The position numbers were made by a program, and so were the translations under genes. Source: Paenibacillus xylanexedens (GTDB lineage Bacteria; Bacillota; Bacilli; Paenibacillales; Paenibacillaceae). From it: a stretch of DNA of 64,000 nt. Location: assembly GCF_001908275.1 (NCBI RefSeq), contig NZ_CP018620.1, positions 186,001 through 250,000 on the forward strand. Reading direction: 5' to 3'. Under the pieces are notes generated by a model. The model saw nothing but the letters and a program-made list of their open reading frames with translations. It made no database searches and was not told the origin of the DNA. Shown piece after piece: positions 27,751 through 36,048 of the stretch; the first letter of the stretch is position 1, and each line of letters begins with the position of its first letter.

Positions 27751-28167
27751 TTAATCGCTATCCTTTTTCCATTGTTTGATCTTCTGTTCCAAGCGTTCAA
27801 TCAGACCCGCATCTGCTTCGTCCAGCGCATCCAGCATATGATTCAATGCCAAAGCTCCGAATTCATCCACCAACTCATGTGACAGTTCCTTGGATTGGTC
27901 GTTCATAAACTCCTCCTTGCTCTGTACCGGTTGGTACAAAGATGTTCTGCCCTTTTGTGACTTTCCGAGAAGTCCCTTGTCTACGAGCCGGTTCATCACG
28001 GTCATGACTGTATTAAAATTGACGTCTTTGTCTTGTTCAAGTGCGGTCTGCACTTCACGGATGCTACTGCCAGGATGAGCCCATAAAATGTCCATAATCT
28101 TGGCTTCCAGCGGACCGAAAAATCGGTTGAGCCCACGCTCACCCACTTTGAAATTGTGTATTCTCAT
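27751..28167 (-). CDS. BlaI/MecI/CopY-family transcriptional repressor, 138 aa
   Basis: An N-terminal winged helix (FGPLEAKIMDILW and the recognition region FNTVMTVMNRLVDKGLL) is typical of BlaI/MecI. The C-terminal dimer domain contains the region that M56 proteases cut in relatives. It should repress its own operon through the 17-bp dyad at 28184-28200. The start ATG follows AGGGG. There is no beta-lactamase gene nearby, so the targets besides itself are unknown. Confidence 0.9.
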   Translation of the reverse strand: MRIHNFKVGERGLNRFFGPLEAKIMDILWAHPGSSIREVQTALEQDKDVNFNTVMTVMNRLVDKGLLGKSQKGRTSLYQPVQSKEEFMNDQSKELSHELVDEFGALALNHMLDALDEADAGLIERLEQKIKQWKKDSD

Positions 28168-28183
28168 TTTCTGACACCCCTCA

Positions 28184-28200
28184 CACTACCCATTGTAGTG
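28184..28200. promoter_or_regulatory. Probable BlaI-type operator
   Basis: The dyad CACTACCCATTGTAGTG lies 16-33 bp upstream of the blaI-like start. It contains the GTAGT/ACTAC half-sites typical of BlaI-family operators. Confidence 0.65.
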
Positions 28201-28274
28201 CCATCAAATGAGAAGTCAACCTCTATGTCAGCTATTTTATGTAAATGATTTGTAAATTTGTTTTCCATTTCAGT

Positions 28275-28325
28275 AAAAAAGGCCAAAGACCGGGAGTTCC
28301 GCACGTTCGCGGTTCTGCCCGGTCT
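28275..28325 (-). terminator. Catalase terminator
   Basis: On the minus strand AAGACCGGG ... CCCGGTCTT forms a long stem with an inner GAACCGC / GTGCGG pair, followed after GGCC by TTTTTT. It sits 50 nt beyond the catalase stop. Confidence 0.75.
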
Positions 28326-28375
28326 TCAACGAATATCAGTCCGTATGATGTTGTAGAACATGGTCAAACTGTACT

Positions 28376-29842
28376 TTATTTTCCATCCTGTGACGGCATA
28401 TGTGCAGAAATATCCACGCCGAGTCCATGAGCCAAACGTCCGCCAAGCTGTCCATCCGCTCGGAAGAAGTGGCACAGGGCGCGCATTTGAATATCAACAG
28501 ATACGCCCTTAAGGTCATTGATCAGATTATCAAGCAAGTGCTGCTGCTCTACAGGAGTAAATGAACGGAACAGCTCCCCTGACTGCGTATAATCATCCGT
28601 CTTCTCGATTTTCTCGCGTGTAACATGCCCTTGCAACGGAACCTGACTGTCCCGGTATGCCGGATCTTCTTGCGGGCTGTTTCCGGAACTGTTGGGTTCA
28701 TAGTTCACCGGAGATGGGTCCTGATTCACATTCATGAGTCCATCACGCTGATGATTACGAACGGGTGCGTACGGGCAATTCACCGGAATTTGCAAATAGT
28801 TCGGTCCAAGCCGGTGACGCTGTGTATCTGGATAGGAGAATAGGCGTCCTTGCAACAATTTGTCTTCGGAAGGCTCAATTCCGGGTACAAGCGCACTAGG
28901 AGAAAAGGCCGCCTGCTCCACTTCAGCAAAGAAGTTTTGCGGATTCCGATTCAGGGTCATGGTGCCCACCGTATGGAACGGCAATACATCTTCAGGCCAT
29001 GTTTTGGTTGGATCGAGAGGATCAAAAGCAAAATCATCCATTTGCTCCGGCTTCAAGAGCTGTACCTGTAACTTCCACTGCGGGTATTGCCCGTTCTTGA
29101 TATGTTCATGCAGGTCCCGGGTAGCATGATTAAAGTCCTGTCCTTGTACCTCAGCAGCTTCCTGACGAGAGAAGCCTCGCACGCCTTGTGCAGACTCCCA
29201 TTTGTATTTCACATAGTGGACCTGTCCCTGTGCATTAATCCATTTGAAAGCATGTACGCTGAAACCATCCATCTCCCGATAACTTGCTGGTGTGCCCAGA
29301 TCAGAGAACAACCAGGTCATCATATGTGTTGATTCCGGTGAGAGGGTCATAAAGTCCCAATATCGGGCAGGTTCCTGAATATTTGTATCCGGAGCCGGCT
29401 TCAAGGAATGCACCATATCAGGGAACTTCAACGCATCACGAATGAAGAAAACGGGCAGATGATTACCGACAATATCATAGTTGCCTTCCCGTGTGTAAAA
29501 TTTGACGGAAAATCCACGTGGATCTCTTGCAGTCTCTGGTGATCCCGTACCATGAATAACGGTTGAAAAACGAACCAGCACATCCGTCTCCGTCCCCGGA
29601 TCTTGCAGGAAGTCGGCTGTTGTATACTCCTTCATACTCTGCTCTAGCGTGAATACGCCATGTGCACCTGCTCCTCTTGCATGAACCACCCGTTCTGGAA
29701 TACGTTCACGGTCAAAGTGGGCTATTTTCTCAATGAGATGGTAGTCTTCGAGCAGTGTCGGCCCTCTTCTGCCTGCTGTGCGGGAATTCTGGTTGTCACC
29801 TACAGGTGCTCCCTGATTGGTTGTCATACGTTCTGTCATCAT
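28376..29842 (-). CDS. katA: Monofunctional haem catalase, 488 aa
   Basis: A small-subunit catalase of the usual ~485-aa length. It has the catalytic His segment ERVVHARGAGAHG, the conserved Asn region IVGNHLPVFF and the proximal haem Tyr in RLFSYPDTQRHR. It converts hydrogen peroxide to water and oxygen in the cytosol. AGGAGG precedes two adjacent ATGs (5 or 8 nt). A PerR-like dyad sits at 29922-29936, 80-94 bp upstream, matching dyads at the Fur-family gene and at dps, so peroxide induction is expected. The symbol is by family. Confidence 0.93.
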   Translation of the reverse strand: MMTERMTTNQGAPVGDNQNSRTAGRRGPTLLEDYHLIEKIAHFDRERIPERVVHARGAGAHGVFTLEQSMKEYTTADFLQDPGTETDVLVRFSTVIHGTGSPETARDPRGFSVKFYTREGNYDIVGNHLPVFFIRDALKFPDMVHSLKPAPDTNIQEPARYWDFMTLSPESTHMMTWLFSDLGTPASYREMDGFSVHAFKWINAQGQVHYVKYKWESAQGVRGFSRQEAAEVQGQDFNHATRDLHEHIKNGQYPQWKLQVQLLKPEQMDDFAFDPLDPTKTWPEDVLPFHTVGTMTLNRNPQNFFAEVEQAAFSPSALVPGIEPSEDKLLQGRLFSYPDTQRHRLGPNYLQIPVNCPYAPVRNHQRDGLMNVNQDPSPVNYEPNSSGNSPQEDPAYRDSQVPLQGHVTREKIEKTDDYTQSGELFRSFTPVEQQHLLDNLINDLKGVSVDIQMRALCHFFRADGQLGGRLAHGLGVDISAHMPSQDGK

Positions 29843-29921
29843 GTCGTCCTCCTCTAATGGGTCTCACGGCTGTTATATATCTACTATTAAAATCATATTC
29901 GGCTTCGGTTTAAATATACAT

Positions 29922-29936
29922 TTAGACTTGATCTAA
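29922..29936. promoter_or_regulatory. PerR-like box upstream of catalase
   Basis: TTAGACTTGATCTAA, a 7-1-7 dyad. It shares 14 of 15 positions with the site before dps (63957-63971) and is similar to that before the Fur-family gene (31409-31423). Confidence 0.65.
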
Positions 29937-30113
29937 CTGTTAAATTGATTCTAACATGTCCCACTCTGCTCTTGCATGAGGTTCACATGAGATTAAGATG
30001 AGGTTCTTCAACATTCATGAATGAACTATGAACATGTTTTAGGGAATGACTCTGATCTGCCTATCTATTAGGTAGTACCCGAAAAAGCATGAAGTGAAAG
30101 ATAAAATTTGGGC

Positions 30114-30142
30114 AAAAAAAAAAAAAAAGCGGACTAATCCGC
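30114..30142 (-). terminator. Terminator overlapping the end of the response-regulator gene
   Basis: On the minus strand GCGGA-TTAG-TCCGC is followed by 15 T. The stop codon at 30134 lies within the hairpin. The 291-bp gap to the catalase start holds this, the catalase promoter region and the PerR-like box. Confidence 0.75.
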
Positions 30143-30940
30143 CAGGCGGTAGCCCACTCCTCTTACTGTTACAATATATTGCGGCGAAGACGCATTATCG
30201 CCCAATTTTTTGCGCAAGCTTTTGATATGAACATCGACCACATTACTTCCACCTGTAAAGTCCGTCTCCCAGATATCGCTGAGCATTTCCTCACGGGAAA
30301 TGACTGCACCTTTGGCATCAATCAGCTTGAGTAACAGATCATATTCGGTCTTGGTTAGATGAATCCGGTTATTATCGCGCTGTACACTCATCCGTTCACG
30401 GTCGAGCCACAGATCTTTAAATCCGATACGGTGCCCTTCCTCAGGCAAAAAACCACGGTTGGGCAGAGCAGGGCTGTTGCCAATCATGCGCTGCACTCGG
30501 TAAAGTGCTTCCTGCGGGCGTGCAGGCCACACCAGCAACTCCTCCTGAAGCATCGGTCCACTTGCACTGCCAATCATCTTCTCACCGACCAGATACAGAC
30601 AAGGGGTTGTATGCTCAGCCTCACGATTCAATCGGCTGCTAATGCCGGCAAATGCATCGATAGTTCCGGCCACAGACAGATCATAGATCAACAGATCAAA
30701 GACAAGACGCTCATGCAGATCCGGTTCCCAGCGATGGAAGACCAGTACATCAAAGCAGCTATCCGTTAAGGCCTTTACCAGTTCATGAACCTGCCCCGGC
30801 ATCGGGCTGATCAGAATAACACGCCGTGTAACAGGACAATTGTCCACAAGGGGTGTTGAGTCAGACAAGGCTGGTTTAACTCTTAGGGGTAAACGGCGGC
30901 CAGGCAGTTTTATTTTTACTTGATCCGTTTGTTTCTGCAT
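30134..30940 (-). CDS. Atypical OmpR-type response regulator, 268 aa
   Basis: The C-terminal ~100 residues form a standard OmpR/PhoB winged helix (LTKTEYDLLLKL, ISREEML, VDVHIKSLRKKLG, TVRGVGYRL). The N-terminal receiver-like domain keeps one Asp (LLIYDLS) but lacks the acidic pair after the first strand (ILISPMP instead of VDD) and the conserved Lys, so normal phosphorylation is doubtful. No sensor kinase is adjacent. The start overlaps the Fur-family gene by 25 nt, with GGAGG 12 nt upstream, so the two regulators are translationally linked. Confidence 0.82.
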   Translation of the reverse strand: MQKQTDQVKIKLPGRRLPLRVKPALSDSTPLVDNCPVTRRVILISPMPGQVHELVKALTDSCFDVLVFHRWEPDLHERLVFDLLIYDLSVAGTIDAFAGISSRLNREAEHTTPCLYLVGEKMIGSASGPMLQEELLVWPARPQEALYRVQRMIGNSPALPNRGFLPEEGHRIGFKDLWLDRERMSVQRDNNRIHLTKTEYDLLLKLIDAKGAVISREEMLSDIWETDFTGGSNVVDVHIKSLRKKLGDNASSPQYIVTVRGVGYRLAD

Positions 30941-31311
30941 TCCCCGCAGACACCTCCAAAGACCACATGAGCATGATCAATTGCATATCCGGTTTCTTCA
31001 GCTACCTGTTTCATCCATTGTGGAGGAACCTCTGTCATCACCTCGTCCACTTTGCCACACACTTCACACATAATGTGCTGATGATCATCCATACGGGCAT
31101 CGTACCGGCTTGCTGTCTCTCCGAGTTTAAGTTCCCGTATCAATTCTTTGTCCGTCAGATAACGAAGAGAATTATACACCGTACCATAAGCAAGATTATA
31201 TCCTTGTTCCACGAGTCGATTCATAACATCAGCAGCTGTCGGGTGATCCTCTGAATGGCGCACCACATCATAGACCGCTTGCCGTTGTATCGTCAGATTT
31301 AAAGTTCTCAC
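30916..31311 (-). CDS. perR: Fur/PerR-family regulator, 131 aa
   Basis: Winged helix (ATG-proximal QRQAVYDVV, then TVYNSLRYL) and dimer domain with two structural zinc CxxC pairs (CEVC and CGEC). The regulatory-metal ligands resemble PerR at HPTAAD, YDAR and DHQH, but the position equivalent to B. subtilis PerR Asp104 appears to be Glu (CGKVDE), as in Fur. It is probably a peroxide regulator because PerR-like boxes precede it, catalase and dps; an iron-Fur role is the alternative. GTG 31311 has AAGGAG at 8 nt and is preferred over the ATG two codons earlier. Confidence 0.85.
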   Translation of the reverse strand: MRTLNLTIQRQAVYDVVRHSEDHPTAADVMNRLVEQGYNLAYGTVYNSLRYLTDKELIRELKLGETASRYDARMDDHQHIMCEVCGKVDEVMTEVPPQWMKQVAEETGYAIDHAHVVFGGVCGECRNKRIK

Positions 31312-31408
31312 AACCATTTCTCCTTTATTATTGATCCATTTTATATGAAATCAGACACTGATCTTCTACTTATGATGGTCTTCCCAAAAAGAAGGAATAT
31401 ATTTTGAT

Positions 31409-31423
31409 TTAGATTAAGTATAA
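31409..31423. promoter_or_regulatory. PerR-like box upstream of the Fur-family gene
   Basis: TTAGATTAAGTATAA, which differs at one position from the perfect dyad TTAGATTAAGTCTAA. It suggests autoregulation of the gene at 30916-31311. Confidence 0.6.
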
Positions 31424-31583
31424 ATCTCATTGCATATTGAAGTCAATATCACTCTAACATCCTGTATATGCAAATAAAACATCTTTCCCAGCAATCACCT
31501 CATAAATTTGGGATAATATGGTTCGCTACAGCACCACTTTTCAGATAAAATATAGGGATGTGCGTAAAAAGGGGGAATGTCGG

Positions 31584-32696
31584 TTGTTTAGCACTTTTTT
31601 CATTAATATCTGTGTCATGATTACGTTTATGTATGTGTCCGGGATCATCGCAAAGTTCTATAGTATCCGATTGCCTTTTCCCTCGTTACGTGTTCAGTTG
31701 ATCGGCGGCTTATTGTTCGGTATATATGGCACAGTACTCATGAACTATTCATTCCCTCTGAACGAAACTACGATTGTAGATCTACGGCATCTGGCCATCG
31801 TTACCGCAGCGGTATATATGGGAGGATTGGCTTCGGTCGTTACGGGACTCTTGATCTCGGTCCTTCGTATTTTGATGTTCGGCATATCATCCTCTGCCAT
31901 AGATGCAGGATTTGTCATGACTCTGATCGGACTGTCCGGTGTATACTTCGCCTATGCTCCCTGGTCCAGACTGACCAAAATAATTACAATGAATCTGCTT
32001 GGCATGACATTAATCTTTATCATCCTTATGTTGAATACGGACAGCATGAATTCATTAATGAAGATATATCCGTTACAAATGGCCATTTCCTTTGCCGGTG
32101 GATTATTTATCTATTTCATCGCAGAATTCATTAATAAATCCAATGAAATGTTATTTCTATTGGAAAAAAGAGCATCTACCGATCATCTTACCAACCTGAG
32201 CAATCGACGACAGTTCGAAAAATCACTTCAACTGGAACTCCAGCGTGCGCGGGATTACCAACAGAAGCTTTCCTTGCTTGCCATTGATATTGACCGATTC
32301 AAAAAGGTAAACGACACCTATGGTCATTCCGCTGGCGATGCGGTCCTGAAGCAACTTGGACAACTGCTCGTTGAGCATGCACGTTCTGCTGATATCGTGT
32401 CACGAAACGGTGGGGAAGAATTCGCCATTCTCTTGCTCGACTGTGGACACCGTCAGGCCGTAGCTACCGCCGAATCTATACGGCAGGCTGTAGAGAAATA
32501 CCATTTTGCTCTGCCCGACGGGCACACGACACGTCTAACCATCTCCATTGGTGTAGCCGTATATCCCGATCATTGTGATGATCATGACGATGATGATTTC
32601 TTCGAACAGGCCGACCGTGCTTTATATGAAGCCAAGAATACAGGGCGTAATCGTGTGTGCGCCTTAACTTTTCGTTCCTTGCCTCTTACACTTTAA
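31584..32696 (+). CDS. Membrane diguanylate cyclase with 5TM sensor (GGDEF), 370 aa
   Basis: Five to six membrane helices in the first ~185 residues match the 5TM-LYT sensor type. A GGDEF domain follows with TDHLTNLSNRR, DIDRFKKVND and an active GGEEF signature. An RSAD inhibitory-site motif sits five residues before GGEEF, so product inhibition is likely. It makes cyclic di-GMP from GTP. I chose TTG 31584, 8 nt after AAGGGGG; the in-frame ATG at 31518 lacks a ribosome-binding site. The gene stands alone between divergent neighbours. Confidence 0.88.
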   Translation: MFSTFFINICVMITFMYVSGIIAKFYSIRLPFPSLRVQLIGGLLFGIYGTVLMNYSFPLNETTIVDLRHLAIVTAAVYMGGLASVVTGLLISVLRILMFGISSSAIDAGFVMTLIGLSGVYFAYAPWSRLTKIITMNLLGMTLIFIILMLNTDSMNSLMKIYPLQMAISFAGGLFIYFIAEFINKSNEMLFLLEKRASTDHLTNLSNRRQFEKSLQLELQRARDYQQKLSLLAIDIDRFKKVNDTYGHSAGDAVLKQLGQLLVEHARSADIVSRNGGEEFAILLLDCGHRQAVATAESIRQAVEKYHFALPDGHTTRLTISIGVAVYPDHCDDHDDDDFFEQADRALYEAKNTGRNRVCALTFRSLPLTL

Positions 32697-32740
32697 AGTA
32701 AGATCTAACCTTTCAATAACCTAACCTCTCAACGTTCTCC

Positions 32741-32790
32741 AAAAAAAGGGATGTCTCGTTCGCCCATTCAGGCGCACAGGACATCCCTTG
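32741..32790. terminator. Convergent terminator
   Basis: AAGGGATGTC and GACATCCCTT enclose a long loop. The minus-strand side ends in TTTTTTT and serves the aldo/keto reductase; the plus-strand side could serve the diguanylate cyclase gene ending at 32696. Confidence 0.8.
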
Positions 32791-32837
32791 CTTTATGGAT
32801 CATTACATATCATCTCAGCTTGTGTGCTGACAGGAGA

Positions 32838-33776
32838 TTAAGCAAGGATGCTCTCAATCTCCTCGACAATGGCAGCATCCAGCTTCACGCCAGATGCAGC
32901 CGCGTTCTCTTTTACCTGCTCGGGACGACTCGCCCCTACAAGTGCACTGGATACATTGTTCTGGCGCAGAATCCAGGCAAGGGCCAGTTGACCAACCTTC
33001 AGATCCAGCTTGTCCGCCACTTCAATCAGTTGACGAACTTTCCCGATACGATCCGCATTGATCTTTCCTTCGTCCCATCCTAGCTTGGCAGCACGGCTAT
33101 TCTCTGGGATATCGGAAACGGACGTATATTTCCCGGTCAATAGACCTTGAGCAAGCGGGGAATATACGACTTGTCCGATGCCTTTACGCTCGCCGAGCGG
33201 GATAATCTCATTTTCGATATAACGGTCAAACATGTTGTACACCGGCTGATTGACCACGATACGATCCAGAAGCAGACGATCTGCTGTACCCAACGCAGCT
33301 TCCATCTGAGCCGCTGTCCACTGGCTGACACCTACATATAACACCTTGCCTTGGCGTACCAGATCATCGAGCGCGCGGAGTGTTTCTTCAATTGGTGTTT
33401 CGGTATGATAACGATGGCAGTAATAGATATCCACATATTCAACGCCCAGGCGCTTCAAGCTGGCTTCACATTGCTCCTTGATATGTTTGCGAGACAACCC
33501 CTGGTCATTCGGACCATCACCCATTTTGCCAAATACTTTGGTTGCAAGTACATAAGAATCACGGGAATATGCTTTGAGCGTCTGCCCAAGCAGTTCTTCT
33601 GCTGCACCCCGTTCGTATACATTCGCTGTATCAAAAAAGTTAATGCCTTCATCAAATGCAGTTTCAATTGATTTCACCGCATTCTCACGTTCCACATACC
33701 CTCCGTACGTCAGCCAGCTTCCCAGGCTGATCTCGCTTACTTTCAGTCCGCTTCCACCTAATCTGCGATAATCCAA
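32838..33776 (-). CDS. Aldo/keto reductase, 312 aa
   Basis: A TIM-barrel NADPH oxidoreductase of the AKR superfamily: N-terminal YRRLGGSGLKVSEISLG, catalytic Asp and Tyr in FFDTANVYERGAAE, Lys in VLATKVFG and His in IYYCHRYH. The pattern is close to voltage-gated K+ channel beta-subunit-like/YghZ-type reductases, which reduce methylglyoxal and other aldehydes. The start is TTG at 33776, 7 nt after GAGGAGG; an upstream in-frame ATG would add 13 unrelated residues. Confidence 0.88.
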   Translation of the reverse strand: MDYRRLGGSGLKVSEISLGSWLTYGGYVERENAVKSIETAFDEGINFFDTANVYERGAAEELLGQTLKAYSRDSYVLATKVFGKMGDGPNDQGLSRKHIKEQCEASLKRLGVEYVDIYYCHRYHTETPIEETLRALDDLVRQGKVLYVGVSQWTAAQMEAALGTADRLLLDRIVVNQPVYNMFDRYIENEIIPLGERKGIGQVVYSPLAQGLLTGKYTSVSDIPENSRAAKLGWDEGKINADRIGKVRQLIEVADKLDLKVGQLALAWILRQNNVSSALVGASRPEQVKENAAASGVKLDAAIVEEIESILA

Positions 33777-33875
33777 TGTACATCCTCCTCTGTCGGTTAT
33801 AAAGATGAAGTTCACTTTCTATTGTAACGTAACCAGCTCGGAATAAAAGGGCTTTGGCTCAGAAAATGGAAAATG

Positions 33876-33902
33876 AAAAGAAGCGCACCTATAAGGTGCG
33901 CC
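33876..33902 (-). terminator. Terminator after the hybrid kinase gene
   Basis: On the minus strand GCGCACCT-TATA-GGTGCGC type stem followed by TTCTTTTC, 30 nt beyond the stop at 33930. Confidence 0.7.
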
Positions 33903-33929
33903 GAATAAAGATTTATCTATGATCATGAT

Positions 33930-35567
33930 TTAAGGCAAAGTAATGCTCAATGCATTCAACAGATCAGCCTGTCTGACCGGCTTGGTCAGAACAGCATCAA
34001 AGGCTTCTGCTTCATGCAATTCAATGTGCATACCATAAGGAACAAGAACAATGACGGGCAAATTCTGCAGTCGCTGTTTCAGTTCATGTACAAAATCGAC
34101 CGCACCGCCTTCCAGTAACCCCATATCCACCACGGCTACATCCGGCATGAATCCTTCCTTAATCCAATCATGCGCTACTGTCAGACCTGAGGTCATGTGT
34201 ACATCCATCTCCCACCTACGCATCAGGGAAGAGACGCCTTGCAAAATGTCAGGGTCCTTGGCAAGCAACACCTTTTTCCCTTTTAACCGCTGCTGAACAC
34301 TTGCGAGTTGAGGTAACTCCCAGTATCTGCGCAACGGAAGGGAGATGTTGAATTCCGTCTCATTTTCCTTCACACTGCTCACCTGAATACGGCCATGCAT
34401 GAGAATGGCAAGATTCTGGCTTACAGCTAAACCCAGATTGCTTCCAATCAGTTTTTGGATATTCAAATTTTCATCTTGGCTGTTAAAGGTTTGTGTCTTC
34501 TTGTCCGATAACATCTGACCCGTGTACTTCACCTTGAGCAGAAGTGTACCGGTCTCCTCCAATTCTTCTCCGTTCACTACTGCTGTGATCAGAACCGAAC
34601 CTTCACGCGTTGAATCGAGAGCATACTGAATGACGTGTGCAAGCAACTGTCCAATCTTGACTTCATCACCAACGAACACTTGAGATACATTCAGTTCAAG
34701 ATTTAATCCCAGCTCAATGTTCTTGCCCGTCGCAATCCCGGTATAGAGATACACGGTATTCTCAATGGTACCTACCAGATCAAACGGATCATCATGTATA
34801 ACCGTTTTACCTGCTTCATTAATATTGAAATTCATCATATTATTCAGCAAGGAAAGCAGAATATTGCCGCTTGTCTCAATCATATTCACATATTCGGACT
34901 GCTCCTCGGGCATATCTGGTGTGCGTATCAGATCTGTCAGTCCCAAAATACCGTTCAAGGGATTGCGAATCTCGTGATTCATCAATTTCAACATCTGTGT
35001 TTTGGTCATGGCCTCAGATTCGGCACGTTCTTTCTCTGCCTGGAGCTGTTCTTGCATTTGTTCCGAATCACTCAATTTCAGCTCCTGAACATGCAATGTG
35101 CTTTCCAGATCAACAACATAACCCAGGAATACAGCCATTGCCTTCAGTGTCTTCATATCTGTTTCGCTGATTACATAACCAGGATCATCCATCAGACAGA
35201 TGGTACCAAATGTTTCGCCCGATCTTCTCATAATAGGCACGCCCACGAAGAAGCGATTGCCAAGTCCGCTCGTAACGCCCATGGATCGTGTCATCGGATG
35301 TTCACATGTATCCGGGATCGTAAGCACGTTACCGTTGTCTCTTAATACCAGGCTGCAATATGAATCCGTAAATGGAAGTGCACTGCCTTTAACAACTAAC
35401 TCTTCCGTACGATTAAAGGCCTCCAAAATGACATTGGTCACCCCGTCATTCGTGGCAACAAAGATGGTATTGACCTTCAATATACCGCTTAATACGTCTA
35501 CGATATGGGCCGCAGCTTCCTTTATATCTTCATAGAAGCCTCTTGTAATGCCTTCTGCCGTCCCCAT
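33930..35567 (-). CDS. GAF / degenerate histidine kinase / receiver hybrid protein, 545 aa
   Basis: Domains in order: GAF sensor (about 15-155), coiled coil (about 160-190), a histidine-kinase dimerisation domain with intact H-box (MNHEIRNPLNG), an ATPase-like domain, and a C-terminal receiver with VVDMG and TKPVR. The ATPase part has lost key residues: the N-box Asn is replaced (HVIQYALDS) and the G1 box reads VKYTGQ instead of xDTGxG, though a late G2-like GLAVSQNL remains. Kinase activity is therefore doubtful. No membrane helix, so it is cytosolic. GAGGGG precedes the ATG. Confidence 0.83.
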   Translation of the reverse strand: MGTAEGITRGFYEDIKEAAAHIVDVLSGILKVNTIFVATNDGVTNVILEAFNRTEELVVKGSALPFTDSYCSLVLRDNGNVLTIPDTCEHPMTRSMGVTSGLGNRFFVGVPIMRRSGETFGTICLMDDPGYVISETDMKTLKAMAVFLGYVVDLESTLHVQELKLSDSEQMQEQLQAEKERAESEAMTKTQMLKLMNHEIRNPLNGILGLTDLIRTPDMPEEQSEYVNMIETSGNILLSLLNNMMNFNINEAGKTVIHDDPFDLVGTIENTVYLYTGIATGKNIELGLNLELNVSQVFVGDEVKIGQLLAHVIQYALDSTREGSVLITAVVNGEELEETGTLLLKVKYTGQMLSDKKTQTFNSQDENLNIQKLIGSNLGLAVSQNLAILMHGRIQVSSVKENETEFNISLPLRRYWELPQLASVQQRLKGKKVLLAKDPDILQGVSSLMRRWEMDVHMTSGLTVAHDWIKEGFMPDVAVVDMGLLEGGAVDFVHELKQRLQNLPVIVLVPYGMHIELHEAEAFDAVLTKPVRQADLLNALSITLP

Positions 35568-35930
35568 GATTCACCCCTCTTATCTTAGCTGCACTTTCAA
35601 ATCTGTATTTCAGAATGTTTAATCACGTACAGGGGTCATCAAAAATCCGAATAGCTGTCACAATCTATACTTATATGATTAACACCGTAGAAGTATAAGA
35701 GAATCATACTCCCTGCCTATTGCCCATTTGCGGACAAAAGCAGGTCTTAAACGGATGGTTTAACGACCGCGAATTCATTGCAACTCGCCTTTTCAGCTTG
35801 ATTAAAGTCCGTCTTGTCCGACTTCGGATATTATACTTGCAGAATAACTAGAAATTATACGCTTCCGCTCAGACTTTGGGAACCTTTATCCGCAGCAATT
35901 AAAGGAAAGTCCATTTTGTTCAGTAAGCTG

Positions 35931-35946
35931 TGTGATCATTATCACA
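35931..35946. promoter_or_regulatory. Fnr-type site upstream of nrdD
   Basis: TGTGATCATTATCACA, a perfect TGTGA-N6-TCACA dyad as used by Bacillus Fnr. Its centre lies about 41.5 bp upstream of the start predicted from the TATAAA at 35968-35973, the position for direct activation. It lies within the 481-bp gap 35568-36048, where I see no gene. Confidence 0.75.
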
Positions 35947-35952
35947 CCCAAA

Positions 35953-36000
35953 AAACCACATATAGTTTATAAATGGATAATACGAATCTACATATAGTAT
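35953..36000 (+). promoter_or_regulatory. Two NrdR-like boxes upstream of nrdD
   Basis: Box 1 (35953-35968) and box 2 (35985-36000) each match about 12 of 16 positions of the NrdR consensus and share ACATATAGT. They are 32 bp apart, three helical turns, the arrangement NrdR uses. Box 1 overlaps the predicted -10, so repression is expected. Confidence 0.65.
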
Positions 36001-36048
36001 CTAACGTGAATTGAATGATAACCAAAATCATTTTAGGAGGAACCTTAC

